Under the pieces are notes generated by a model. The model saw nothing but the letters and a program-made list of their open reading frames with translations, searched no databases and had not been told where the DNA came from. DNA of 64,000 nucleotides, taken from assembly GCF_000691225.1 (NCBI RefSeq), contig NZ_JMSZ01000032.1, forward strand, positions 186,001 to 250,000, given 5' to 3'. The stretch comes from Nitrincola lacisaponensis. Lineage in GTDB: Bacteria > Pseudomonadota > Gammaproteobacteria > Pseudomonadales > Balneatricaceae. Below are positions 17,291 to 25,035 of the stretch, piece after piece (within the stretch, counting starts at the first letter, position 1; the number at the start of each line of letters is the position of its first letter). Both the position numbers and the translations under genes were made by a program.

Positions 17291-17557
17291 TTATTCGTAA
17301 ATGTCTTTACGGTGGCCAACTCGCAGCACTAATACAACCAGCTTGTCGTCTTCAATGTAGCAAATCATGCGGTAGGTGCGAACGCGGTAGCGCCACAATC
17401 CCGCTAGATCACGGGACAGTGGTTTACCAAAGCGGCGGGGATCTTCATAAGTGGCAATGCGCTCACGGAGGTAGCGCAGAATCTCTTGCTGGGCCTGACG
17501 GTCCAGCTTGCGTAGCTCCTTGGCAGCAGCGTCATCAAACTCAACGGTCCACGTCAA
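17291..17557 (-). CDS. RelE/ParE-family toxin
   Basis: An 88-aa toxin of a type II toxin-antitoxin pair. It has the RelE pattern: VEFDDAAAKELRKLD at the start, DPRRFGKPLSRDLAGLWRYRV in the middle, then YRMICYIEDDKLVVLVLRVGHRKDIY with basic and aromatic residues typical of ribosome-dependent mRNA interferases. The start lies 17 bp inside the upstream antitoxin gene. It is the only clear accessory-type module inside the Mo/W island. Confidence 0.9.
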   Translation of the reverse strand: MTWTVEFDDAAAKELRKLDRQAQQEILRYLRERIATYEDPRRFGKPLSRDLAGLWRYRVRTYRMICYIEDDKLVVLVLRVGHRKDIYE

Positions 17558-17753
17558 GATCCTGCTCCATCTCGTCTAATGTCCAGCGCTTGCCGGGATT
17601 CTCCAGGCGGTTGATGGCCAGGTATTTGTCTTCCATATCGTCCAGGTGCTCAAGGATGGCTTCCCTGGCGTAAAAGGTCTTGGTCCGCCCGGTCTTGGCG
17701 GCGAGGGCGTTCAGGCGGGCTTCAACGTCATCGGGCAGTCTGATAGCAAGCAT
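17541..17753 (-). CDS. RelB-like ribbon-helix-helix antitoxin
   Basis: A 70-aa protein: an N-terminal ribbon-helix-helix DNA-binding part (MLAIRLPDDVEARLNALA, TKTFYAREAILEHLDD), then an acidic C-terminal tail (LDEMEQDLDV) that would wrap the toxin. It precedes and overlaps the toxin gene, the usual order, and should bind the palindrome in its own promoter. Confidence 0.88.
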   Translation of the reverse strand: MLAIRLPDDVEARLNALAAKTGRTKTFYAREAILEHLDDMEDKYLAINRLENPGKRWTLDEMEQDLDVDR

Positions 17754-17767
17754 GGTAAACCTCCATT

Positions 17768-17792
17768 GCTATACGTGTATAACATGTATAGC
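17768..17792 (-). promoter_or_regulatory. Palindromic operator of the toxin-antitoxin promoter
   Basis: A 25-nt imperfect dyad with perfect 7-nt arms (GCTATAC and GTATAGC), built of GTATA repeats, 14 bp before the antitoxin ATG. It is the likely autoregulatory site of the RelB-like protein. Confidence 0.7.
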
Positions 17793-17846
17793 CTAGCATG
17801 GTCGTGGTCAGGATACCAACGATTAGAAGTACAGCGTGTCCTGCGG

Positions 17847-19931
17847 TCAGACCACGCCCAGTCCAGAGAGCAACTGACGCATAGTGGCTTCATCTTCCTG
17901 GTTCAGGCGCGCCTGGTGGCGTAAGTAGACGCTGAATTCACTGCCTTGTCCGGGAATTGAGCGCACCTGAATATCACCGCCATAACGTCTGGCCAGGGAG
18001 CGGCTGATGGAAAGACCGAGGCCGTTGCCATTTTCCCGAGTGGTAAAGAACGGCTCAAAAATACGTGCCTGTACAGCCTCGCTCATACCGCTGCCTTCAT
18101 CACGCACGCTGATTTCGACGCCTTCTGCACCATCTGGCGCCTGCCATGGGCGTGTGGTCAGCCAGATATGCCCTTTACCTGGCATGGCATTAGCCGCATT
18201 CAGCAGCAAATTGACCAGTACCTGTTGTACCTGTTGTCGATTACCTTCCGCTGATATGACATCGCCATAATCACGCTGGACCTGAATCCCTTTTTTATCC
18301 AGCGCATAGTGCACCAGTGCCAGCGTGTCCTGAACGACCGCATTAACATCCAGACACTGCAGCTGGTCCAGCACCTGTCCGGGACGGCTGTACTGCAACA
18401 GATTGTTGATGATGGCGCGAATGCGGTACACCTGCTCAATCACCGTATCGATCTCGCTCTGTACCGAGCAGTTTTCACCCAGTTCAGCCTGTAGCAGGTC
18501 CATATGGCCCAGAATAACGGCTGCGGGGTTGTTGATTTCGTGCGCGATACCGGCGGTCAGTTCACCCAGTACGGCCAGCTTTTCCTTGGTGAACAGTTCT
18601 GCTCGGGTCGCCTTGAGCAGCTCGATATGCTGTTCCAGTTCTTCGGTTTTCTGTTTCAGACTGAGGGTGCGTTGCTCGACTTGCTGCTCCAGGCGTTCAG
18701 CTGCCTGACGAATGGTTTCCTGCCGTGCATCCAGCTCATCGAGCATGGAGTCAAACTGTTGTGCCAGGTCGGCAAATTCGTTTTCTGCTTTCAAAGGGCC
18801 AATTCGTGCCTGAGTATCGCCCCCGCGGACTGCCATTACCGAGTGATGGATCTGTTTTACCGGGCTTAACAGACGGTAGGCACTGCGCCAGACAAAGTAG
18901 CCGGACAGCAGCATAATCAAGCCTAGTGTAATGCCCAGCTCAGCAAGATTACGGCGATACATGTCTATGAAAGGGCTTTCGGAAAAGCCGGCATAGAGCA
19001 CACCAATCAAGGCATCATTCAGGCTGTAGATGGGTTCGTAGGCACTGATAAACCAGTCGTTTACGACAAATGCCCGGTCCAGCCACAAGCGTTCTTCTAC
19101 CAGTACCCGCTGATAAACCTCTGCAGAGATACGGGTGCCGATGGCACGATTAAATTCTTGCTGAGGTTGATCCAGATGCTGTGCCGGGACGTTGGTGGTG
19201 ATGCGTACATCATCAAGGAACAGCGTTACAGTGCCGATGCCTCTGTCCGGCAGGGCGTCTTTGCCATACACCAGATCGCGGATGGTGTCGACAAACTGCA
19301 GGTTGTGGTTTAGCAGCACCCCGCCATCAAGGAAGTACTGCAGGCGGCCGGCTTGATCACGAATGGGGTGAATTGCACGGACAAACATGCCACGTGTTTC
19401 AAGGGTCTTGTCACTTGGAAGGGCTCTTGGAGTGTCCAGTACAGTGACGGAAACCTGTTCAGGCAGGTGGGGTGCAAGAAAGGCTAACTCCTCTTCACCT
19501 ATCAGGGACAGCCCTTTGAGGGCATCTCCCCCCAGCAGCTGGCCAGCCAGGGGTTCCAGGCTGGGTTGCTGATGCAGCTCCTGCAGTAACATCTGCGGTG
19601 TGATCAGTCGCAGGAAGTCGAATTGCTGCTGAGCGCGAATATTGTCCAGGAGCTCTTCCAGGGCAGCATAGTCCTGTTGTAACAGGTAAGGATGCAACAC
19701 CAGTGTATGGCTCAGCTGTTCCAGACGCTCCAGCTGGCGTTCCTGCATCAATTGCAGCGTGCTGCGCGCAACAGCCAGATCAGATGCGACCTTCATATAG
19801 AGTTGCCGATCTGAATAGGTGGTGGTCCAGTAAGCGGTCAGGCCAATCAGCGAGGCAAAGGTGAGCAGGATAGGAATCAGTATCAGCGTCAGCAGTTTGC
19901 CACGAACCGAATATCGCCAGGGGAGTGACAT
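17847..19931 (-). CDS. Sensor histidine kinase with periplasmic Cache-type domain
   Basis: A 694-aa membrane kinase: TM1 at about 13-33, a large periplasmic region (about 35-330, Cache-like double domain), TM2 at 332-349, HAMP (about 350-405), a coiled coil, HisKA with the phospho-acceptor His464 in ELTAGIAHEINNPAAVILGH, and a HATPase with N box (NLLLNAANAM), G1 (DEGSGM) and GNGLGLSIS. The layout is that of DctB/NtrB-class partners of sigma-54 regulators. It starts 1 nt after the stop of the NtrC-type regulator gene. Position between moeA and tupA suggests a signal linked to formate, Mo/W or respiration; the ligand is unknown. Confidence 0.92.
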   Translation of the reverse strand: MSLPWRYSVRGKLLTLILIPILLTFASLIGLTAYWTTTYSDRQLYMKVASDLAVARSTLQLMQERQLERLEQLSHTLVLHPYLLQQDYAALEELLDNIRAQQQFDFLRLITPQMLLQELHQQPSLEPLAGQLLGGDALKGLSLIGEEELAFLAPHLPEQVSVTVLDTPRALPSDKTLETRGMFVRAIHPIRDQAGRLQYFLDGGVLLNHNLQFVDTIRDLVYGKDALPDRGIGTVTLFLDDVRITTNVPAQHLDQPQQEFNRAIGTRISAEVYQRVLVEERLWLDRAFVVNDWFISAYEPIYSLNDALIGVLYAGFSESPFIDMYRRNLAELGITLGLIMLLSGYFVWRSAYRLLSPVKQIHHSVMAVRGGDTQARIGPLKAENEFADLAQQFDSMLDELDARQETIRQAAERLEQQVEQRTLSLKQKTEELEQHIELLKATRAELFTKEKLAVLGELTAGIAHEINNPAAVILGHMDLLQAELGENCSVQSEIDTVIEQVYRIRAIINNLLQYSRPGQVLDQLQCLDVNAVVQDTLALVHYALDKKGIQVQRDYGDVISAEGNRQQVQQVLVNLLLNAANAMPGKGHIWLTTRPWQAPDGAEGVEISVRDEGSGMSEAVQARIFEPFFTTRENGNGLGLSISRSLARRYGGDIQVRSIPGQGSEFSVYLRHQARLNQEDEATMRQLLSGLGVV

Positions 19932-19932
19932 A

Positions 19933-21315
19933 CTATTCGGTTCCTGTCATGTCATCCCGGCCTTCCTGCCAACCACTCAGTTTGCGGTCCAGTGTTTTAC
20001 GGGCAATGCCCAACTGTCTTGCAGCCGCTGACTTGTTGCCTTCACAGGCATCCAGTACCCGCAGGATGTGACGCTTTTCTACTTCTTCCAGAGGCCAGCA
20101 GCTTGGGTAACCACCACCCTGTGCGTTGGCTGTATCACGGGGCTGGAGTTCATCCAGTGGCAAATGCCCGAGCAGAATGCAACGTTCGATAAAGTTCTTC
20201 AGTTCACGAATATTGCCAGGCCAGTGATGAGCCTGCATAACACGCAGATCTTCATGGCTGAATGGCACCGCGGGTAATCCCAGGTCTTCTGACAGGCGTC
20301 GAGAGAAGAAATGTGCCAGTTGCGGGATATCCTCGCTACGTTCACGCAGCGGCGGCAGTGTCAGGGTCAAGACATTAAGGCGGAAATACAGGTCTTCACG
20401 GAACTGCTGCTGCTGAACCTCCTCACTCAAGGTACGATTGGTTGCGGCCAGAATACGAACATTGGTCGGGACTTCGCGCTCACTGCCAACCGGACGAATA
20501 CTTTTCTGTTCCAGGGCACGCAGTAATTTTGCCTGCATGGCCAGTGGCATTTCACCAATTTCATCCAGAAACAGGGTACCGCCTGCCGCATAGCTGAACA
20601 AGCCTTCACGCGCCCGGTCTGCACCGGTAAATGCCCCTTTGGTGTGGCCAAACAATTCAGCTTCCAGCAGATCAGGCGCAATCGCGCCACAGTTGATCGC
20701 TACAAAGGCTCCGTCTCGACCTGACTGGTTATGCAATGATCGTGCAACCAGTTCCTTGCCGGTACCGGACTCTCCTTCAATCAGTACGGGTGAGGGAGTT
20801 GGTGCAACACGCTGAATGACAGCTTCCAAGCGTTTGATGACGCTGCTGTCACCCAGCATGGGTGTGTCTGCAGCAATATAGCGGGTAACCTCCCGGCGCA
20901 GTAAAAAATTTTCCCGTGCCAACAGGCGACGTTGCAGTACGCGTTTTACAGCATTCATCATCTGTTCAAGACGGAAGGGCTTGAGAATAAAGTCGGCAGC
21001 ACCGGCACGTAATGCCTGAATGGCTGTATCCAGTTCAGCATAAGCGGTCATGAAAATTACATCACTGTGGCGGTTCGGATCCTGCAGGGCTTCATGCCAC
21101 TCGATACCTGATCGCCCCGGGAGTTTGACATCAACTATGAGCAGGTCAAAGTGGCAGCGCTTGCGTAATTCTTCGGCAATTTCAACACTGCCAGCGACTT
21201 CGACCAGTCCAAAATGCTTCTGCAATGCTTTCTGCAAAAAACTGCGCATGCCGGATTCATCATCGACAACCAGGACGGAAGCGGAACGGCAAAGATCTGA
21301 GTCTGTTGTTATCAT
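19933..21315 (-). CDS. Sigma-54-dependent response regulator (NtrC family)
   Basis: A 460-aa activator with three domains: receiver (1-125, phospho-acceptor Asp62 in DLLIVDVKLPG, Lys112), sigma-54-interacting AAA+ (about 150-380, Walker A GESGTGKE at 181-188 and the sigma-54 contact loop GAFTGA at 227-232), and a C-terminal Fis-type HTH (NKSAAARQLGIARKTLDRKL). It precedes its kinase with 1-nt spacing. It is divergent from tupA, whose promoter is of sigma-54 type; with the sigma-54 promoters at 6524 and 7697 this points to a formate/Mo-W regulon under its control (inference). Confidence 0.94.
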   Translation of the reverse strand: MITTDSDLCRSASVLVVDDESGMRSFLQKALQKHFGLVEVAGSVEIAEELRKRCHFDLLIVDVKLPGRSGIEWHEALQDPNRHSDVIFMTAYAELDTAIQALRAGAADFILKPFRLEQMMNAVKRVLQRRLLARENFLLRREVTRYIAADTPMLGDSSVIKRLEAVIQRVAPTPSPVLIEGESGTGKELVARSLHNQSGRDGAFVAINCGAIAPDLLEAELFGHTKGAFTGADRAREGLFSYAAGGTLFLDEIGEMPLAMQAKLLRALEQKSIRPVGSEREVPTNVRILAATNRTLSEEVQQQQFREDLYFRLNVLTLTLPPLRERSEDIPQLAHFFSRRLSEDLGLPAVPFSHEDLRVMQAHHWPGNIRELKNFIERCILLGHLPLDELQPRDTANAQGGGYPSCWPLEEVEKRHILRVLDACEGNKSAAARQLGIARKTLDRKLSGWQEGRDDMTGTE

Positions 21316-21350
21316 GTGTTATCCGATTGACAGGGCGAATCAGGCTGGAT

Positions 21351-21369
21351 CTGGGATCTTCTGTCCCAG
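21351..21369. promoter_or_regulatory. Inverted repeat between NtrC-type regulator and tupA
   Basis: CTGGGA at 21351-21356 and TCCCAG at 21364-21369 form a perfect 6-bp dyad with a 7-nt spacer, about 130 bp before the tupA -24 element, a normal distance for an enhancer-binding protein site. Candidate activator site only. Confidence 0.35.
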
Positions 21370-21499
21370 TATGTCAGTTGCCTGCGTAATTATGACCCAT
21401 ATTAGCAAAATTAACCCTGACTGTAATGCGGAATCAATGACGCCTTTTTTCAGTAGAGGTCTGATTATATCTGGCCTTGGAAACACTGTGCGATAAAGC

Positions 21500-21515
21500 T
21501 GGCATTCCCCTTGCT
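21500..21515 (+). promoter_or_regulatory. Sigma-54 promoter of tupA
   Basis: TGGCATTCCCCTTGCT: TGGCA at -24 and TTGCT at -12, with GG and GC 10 nt apart, a near-perfect match. It lies 45 bp before ATG 21560; the predicted leader holds the AGGAGAG ribosome site. Confidence 0.88.
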
Positions 21516-21559
21516 CTGACTGATGTACCTCTATAGCAATAACACTCAGGAGAGATTAA

Positions 21560-22372
21560 ATGCTAAAGCTGTTCAAGCCTTTATTGATACTGGCTTTACT
21601 CACGTTTGGTTCAATGGTTCAGGCGCAGACGACACTTCGTCTGGCTACCACGACCAGTACGTATAATTCCGGCTTGCTGGATTACTTATTGCCTGTTTAT
21701 GAAGCAGCATCAGGCGTTCAGGTACAAGTCATTTCGGTCGGTACCGGAGCTGCACTTCGCCTTGGACAGGATGGTGATGTCGATCTGGTGATGACACATG
21801 CCCCGGAAGCCGAGGCGGCATTTGTGGAAGCCGGTCATGGTGTCTTGCCGCGTGCCTTGATGTATAACGACTTTGTACTGGTGGGACCTGCGTCTGATCC
21901 GGCATCACTGAAAACAGCGGGCGATGTCGATTCGGCTTTCAAGCAGATCGTTCAGCAGGGCAGTATTTTCGTATCGCGTGGTGATGAATCAGGCACGCAT
22001 ATGAAAGAGTTGGAATTGTGGGAGCAGGCGGGACAGTCGTTGCCGTTTGATGGCTACCGCAGTGTAGGGCAGGGTATGGGGCGCGTTTTGTCTCTGGCAG
22101 ACGAGATGGAAGGCTACACCCTGACAGACCGTGGCACCTGGCTGGCAATGAAGAGCCGGTTGGACTCAGTGCTGGTTTTTGAAGGTGATGAGCAGCTGTT
22201 TAACCCGTATCAAGTGATTCTGGTTAACCCGGATCGTCATGCGCATGTGGCGTATGATCAGGCCAAGGCTTTTGCTGACTGGCTGGTTTCACCTGAAGGT
22301 CAGGAATTGATCGACAGCTTCCAGGTGGAAGGTGAGCAGCTGTTCTTTGCGTCAGCTGAAAACGAATCCTGA
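21560..22372 (+). CDS. tupA: Tungstate ABC transporter substrate-binding protein
   Basis: A 270-aa periplasmic binding protein. The signal peptide is about 1-22 (cleavage after VQA), and the mature start holds the TTTS oxyanion motif (residues 30-33) that marks TupA, in contrast to ModA. Further ligand-loop signatures are SVGTGAALRLGQDGDVD, SRGDESGTH and YTLTDRGTW. It binds tungstate (family knowledge) and delivers it to TupBC. It is under a sigma-54 promoter. A hairpin terminator between tupA and tupB suggests that the binding protein is made in excess. Confidence 0.93.
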   Translation: MLKLFKPLLILALLTFGSMVQAQTTLRLATTTSTYNSGLLDYLLPVYEAASGVQVQVISVGTGAALRLGQDGDVDLVMTHAPEAEAAFVEAGHGVLPRALMYNDFVLVGPASDPASLKTAGDVDSAFKQIVQQGSIFVSRGDESGTHMKELELWEQAGQSLPFDGYRSVGQGMGRVLSLADEMEGYTLTDRGTWLAMKSRLDSVLVFEGDEQLFNPYQVILVNPDRHAHVAYDQAKAFADWLVSPEGQELIDSFQVEGEQLFFASAENES

Positions 22373-22402
22373 TCAAAGACTCATTCTGATCAGGTGTATT
22401 TG

Positions 22403-22437
22403 ACCCCGGACAGGTGGCATACTGCCGGGGTTTTTTT
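22403..22437 (+). terminator. Hairpin with T-run between tupA and tupB (partial terminator)
   Basis: ACCCCGG at 22403-22409 pairs with CCGGGGT at 22425-22431 and is followed by a run of T to 22437. Since tupB and tupC follow on the same strand with no clear new promoter, it probably acts as a leaky terminator. Confidence 0.75.
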
Positions 22438-22461
22438 CTGTTCAAGAGACACACTTCGCCA

Positions 22462-23169
22462 ATGGATAGTTTAACTGCCTCTACACTGGAAGCGTTGTAT
22501 TTACTGTTTTCCGGTGATCCCAGGCTTTGGGAGATCATACAGGTCTCGTTCAAGGTTTCTTTGTCTGCACTGTTTATCGCCTTCCCTTTTGCGGCAGTGC
22601 TCGGCTTTATTCTCAGTTTTTGGCGTTTTCCCGGCCATTGGCTCATTGTCACGCTGAATAATACCCTGTTGGCGATTCCAACAGTGGTGATCGGGTTGCT
22701 GCTGGTACTGCTGTTATCACGCAGTGGTCCTTTTGGTGATCTGCGTTTGCTGTTTACACAGCCCGCGATGATCATTGGCCAGATACTCATCTGCTTTCCG
22801 TTGCTGGTGGCCATGCTGCATATGGCTTATCAGGGAGTATCCAGGCATGCCTGGGAAACTGCACGTTCACTGGGATGTTCGCGTATCAAAACCCTGTGGA
22901 TGATTACTCTTGAAGTGCGTTTTGCCGTACTGGCCGCGTTGGTAACGGCGTTTGGCCGGGTGATTGCCGAGGTCGGCTGTGCCATGATGGTGGGGGGCAA
23001 CATTGCCGGCTATACCCGAACCATTACAACCTCTATTGCCCTGGAAACGACCAAGGGGGAGTATGTGCAGGGCATCGCTCTGGGTATCGTGCTGCTGGTT
23101 TTGGCATTGGTGTTGAATCTGCTGGTGGGTTTAAGCCGTGGCCGCAGTATACAGGGAGCTGCTCAATGA
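22462..23169 (+). CDS. tupB: Tungstate ABC transporter permease
   Basis: A 235-aa inner-membrane permease with about five hydrophobic segments and the family's coupling loop: MAYQGVSRHAWETARSLGCS (EAA-type motif). It forms the channel of TupABC. ATG 22462 (MDSLTAST) fits the family start; the frame extends to 22414 but that part overlaps the terminator hairpin. Its stop overlaps the tupC ATG by 4 bp. Confidence 0.92.
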   Translation: MDSLTASTLEALYLLFSGDPRLWEIIQVSFKVSLSALFIAFPFAAVLGFILSFWRFPGHWLIVTLNNTLLAIPTVVIGLLLVLLLSRSGPFGDLRLLFTQPAMIIGQILICFPLLVAMLHMAYQGVSRHAWETARSLGCSRIKTLWMITLEVRFAVLAALVTAFGRVIAEVGCAMMVGGNIAGYTRTITTSIALETTKGEYVQGIALGIVLLVLALVLNLLVGLSRGRSIQGAAQ

Positions 23170-23834
23170 TACTTTCCAGACTGACGGCTGAAAATCTGAC
23201 AAACCGTTTTGGCAAATCGCTGTTATGGAAAATTGATTATTTGGAATTGCAGGCAGGTGAATGTGTCCATCTGCGTGGTGAAAACGGCAGCGGCAAGACC
23301 ACACTGTTAAAGATACTGGCAGGTTTGCAACGGCCCAGTGCCGGTCGGGTTCTGATTAACGCTGCGCCGGTCGAACTTGGTAAACAGGTTTGCTATCTTC
23401 ATCAGCAGCCCTATATGTTTGATCGCAGTGTACGTGCCAACCTGCAGTTGGTGTTGGCTGCACAATCCGGCACTCAGGGTGACAAGCGGCAGCGTCTGCA
23501 GCAGGCCCTTGAATGGTCCGGTTTGGCGGCACAGGCGGATCAGTCAGCGCGTACGCTGAGCGGTGGAGAACGCCAGGCATTGGCCATGGCACGTGCCTGG
23601 TTATGCCGTCCGATGTTCTGGCTGCTGGATGAACCGATTGCCAGTCTGGATGAAAAAGGGGTGGCGCGATGCGTCACTCTGGTGAATCAATTGCGTCAAT
23701 CCGGCGCCGGAATCTTGCTGATTACCCATCAACAGGGTTTACTGACAGAATTATGTGATCGGCAGTGGACACTTCATCAAGGTCAATTGCTGACCACTGC
23801 AGACAGGCATCAAGAGGATAGTATTGTATGTTGA
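23166..23834 (+). CDS. tupC: Tungstate ABC transporter ATP-binding protein
   Basis: A 222-aa ABC ATPase: Walker A GENGSGKTT (residues 38-46), the Q loop in CYLHQQPYMF, signature LSGGERQ, Walker B FWLLDEP and switch His in LLITHQQG. It powers tungstate uptake with TupB. ATGA overlap with tupB and a 7-bp overlap with mobA tie the transporter to cofactor synthesis in one transcript. Confidence 0.93.
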   Translation: MILSRLTAENLTNRFGKSLLWKIDYLELQAGECVHLRGENGSGKTTLLKILAGLQRPSAGRVLINAAPVELGKQVCYLHQQPYMFDRSVRANLQLVLAAQSGTQGDKRQRLQQALEWSGLAAQADQSARTLSGGERQALAMARAWLCRPMFWLLDEPIASLDEKGVARCVTLVNQLRQSGAGILLITHQQGLLTELCDRQWTLHQGQLLTTADRHQEDSIVC

Positions 23835-24400
23835 AGCAGGGTGTCACTGGCGTGATTCTGGCGGGTGGTCAGGGGCAGCGCATGGGGGGACAGGACAAAG
23901 GGTGGGTTTGCTACCAGGGGCGCCCGATGATTGAACAGATTTTTGAGCGCCTGCAAGATCAGGTGGATGAAATCATCATAGTTGCCAACCGTAATCAGGA
24001 CGCCTACGCTGAATTGGGGGTCAAGGTGGTGGCTGACTGTCTGGACGGCTTTCAGGGACCTCTGGTCGGTATTGCGACAGGGCTGGAACAATCGCGTTAT
24101 GAGCAGGTGGTGTTTGTTCCCTGTGATGGTCCATTTATCAGCCCGGATCTGGTTGAGCGCTTTACTGCCCAATACGCTGTGTCAGGAAAGCCTGCTATCG
24201 TTGCCAGTGACGGTGAGCGCATACAGCCTATGGTGGTGATGTTGCAAACGTCGTTGCTTGCAGATCTTCATGAAGCGCTGAAAGCAGGAGAGCGTAAGCC
24301 TGACCGTTGGTATGCCCGGGTGGGCATGGATCAGGTCAGTTTTCCGGCTCAGAGTCTGCATAATTTCAATACGCCTGAGCAAATAAAACAGTCAGACTGA
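23828..24400 (+). CDS. mobA: Molybdenum cofactor guanylyltransferase
   Basis: A 190-aa nucleotidyltransferase that attaches GMP to Mo-molybdopterin, the step that gives the (bis-)MGD cofactor used by FdhA. The GTP-binding signature LAGGQGQRMGGQDKG is at 11-25; the metal-binding Asp lies in VPCDGPFI. The start overlaps the tupC end by 7 bp. Confidence 0.93.
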   Translation: MLKQGVTGVILAGGQGQRMGGQDKGWVCYQGRPMIEQIFERLQDQVDEIIIVANRNQDAYAELGVKVVADCLDGFQGPLVGIATGLEQSRYEQVVFVPCDGPFISPDLVERFTAQYAVSGKPAIVASDGERIQPMVVMLQTSLLADLHEALKAGERKPDRWYARVGMDQVSFPAQSLHNFNTPEQIKQSD

Positions 24401-24413
24401 CAGATTTTTTTCT
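24388..24413 (+). terminator. Weak terminator-like hairpin after mobA
   Basis: A small GTCAG-A-CTGAC dyad followed by ATTTTTTTCTG overlaps the mobA stop. The stem is short, so read-through into mobB 96 bp later is likely. Confidence 0.35.
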
Positions 24414-24495
24414 GTTATAGGTTAGTTTGTTTCCTGTTTTTCAGGAATGCCTTTTGCTTAAGTTGATGATAACAATAACAGGATGATCTGACTGA

Positions 24496-25035
24496 ATGAA
24501 CGCTTTTACACTTCCGGTTCTGGGCTTTGCGGCCTGGAGTGGTACCGGTAAGACGACACTGCTGAAGCAGCTTCTGCCGCGGTTGAAGCAGCGCGGGCTG
24601 CGGGTCGGGTGTATCAAGCACGCGCATCACACGTTTGATGTCGATATTCCCGGTAAAGACAGTTACGAGCTGCGTCATGCTGGTGCCACGCAGATGTTGA
24701 TCGCCTCGGATCAGCGTTGGGCATTGATGACCGAAGAGCCTCGCTCTGAAGCTCCAGCGCTGAGTGAACTGCTGCAGCGTCTTGATACAGCTCAGCTGGA
24801 TATGGTGCTGGTTGAGGGATTTAAAGCGGAGCACTACCCGAAAATTGAATTGTATCGTGCTGTTGTAGGCAAGCCGATGCGCTTTCAGGATGATCCTGCC
24901 ATCGTGGCGATTGCTACGGATGACCCGGCAAGTGTACCTGTTGAAGTTCAACTGCCCGTACTTGATATCAACGACATTAGCGCAATTGAAGCGTTTGTGT
25001 GTCACTTTTGCCAGACATATGGAGGTCAAGGATGA
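24496..25035 (+). CDS. mobB: Molybdopterin-guanine dinucleotide biosynthesis GTPase MobB
   Basis: A 179-aa P-loop protein: Walker A WSGTGKTT (residues 14-21), the conserved HAHHTFDVDIPGKDSYELR segment, and the VEGFKAEHYPKIELYR motif of MobB. It assists MobA in MGD formation. Its stop overlaps the start of the second moeA (ATGA). Confidence 0.93.
   Translation: MNAFTLPVLGFAAWSGTGKTTLLKQLLPRLKQRGLRVGCIKHAHHTFDVDIPGKDSYELRHAGATQMLIASDQRWALMTEEPRSEAPALSELLQRLDTAQLDMVLVEGFKAEHYPKIELYRAVVGKPMRFQDDPAIVAIATDDPASVPVEVQLPVLDINDISAIEAFVCHFCQTYGGQG

Noticed and set aside
21316-21400. Sigma-54 promoter for the regulator-kinase operon on the minus strand
   Set aside because: TGGGTCATAATTACGC has the right GG-N10-GC spacing but ACGC instead of TTGC at -12; too weak to call.
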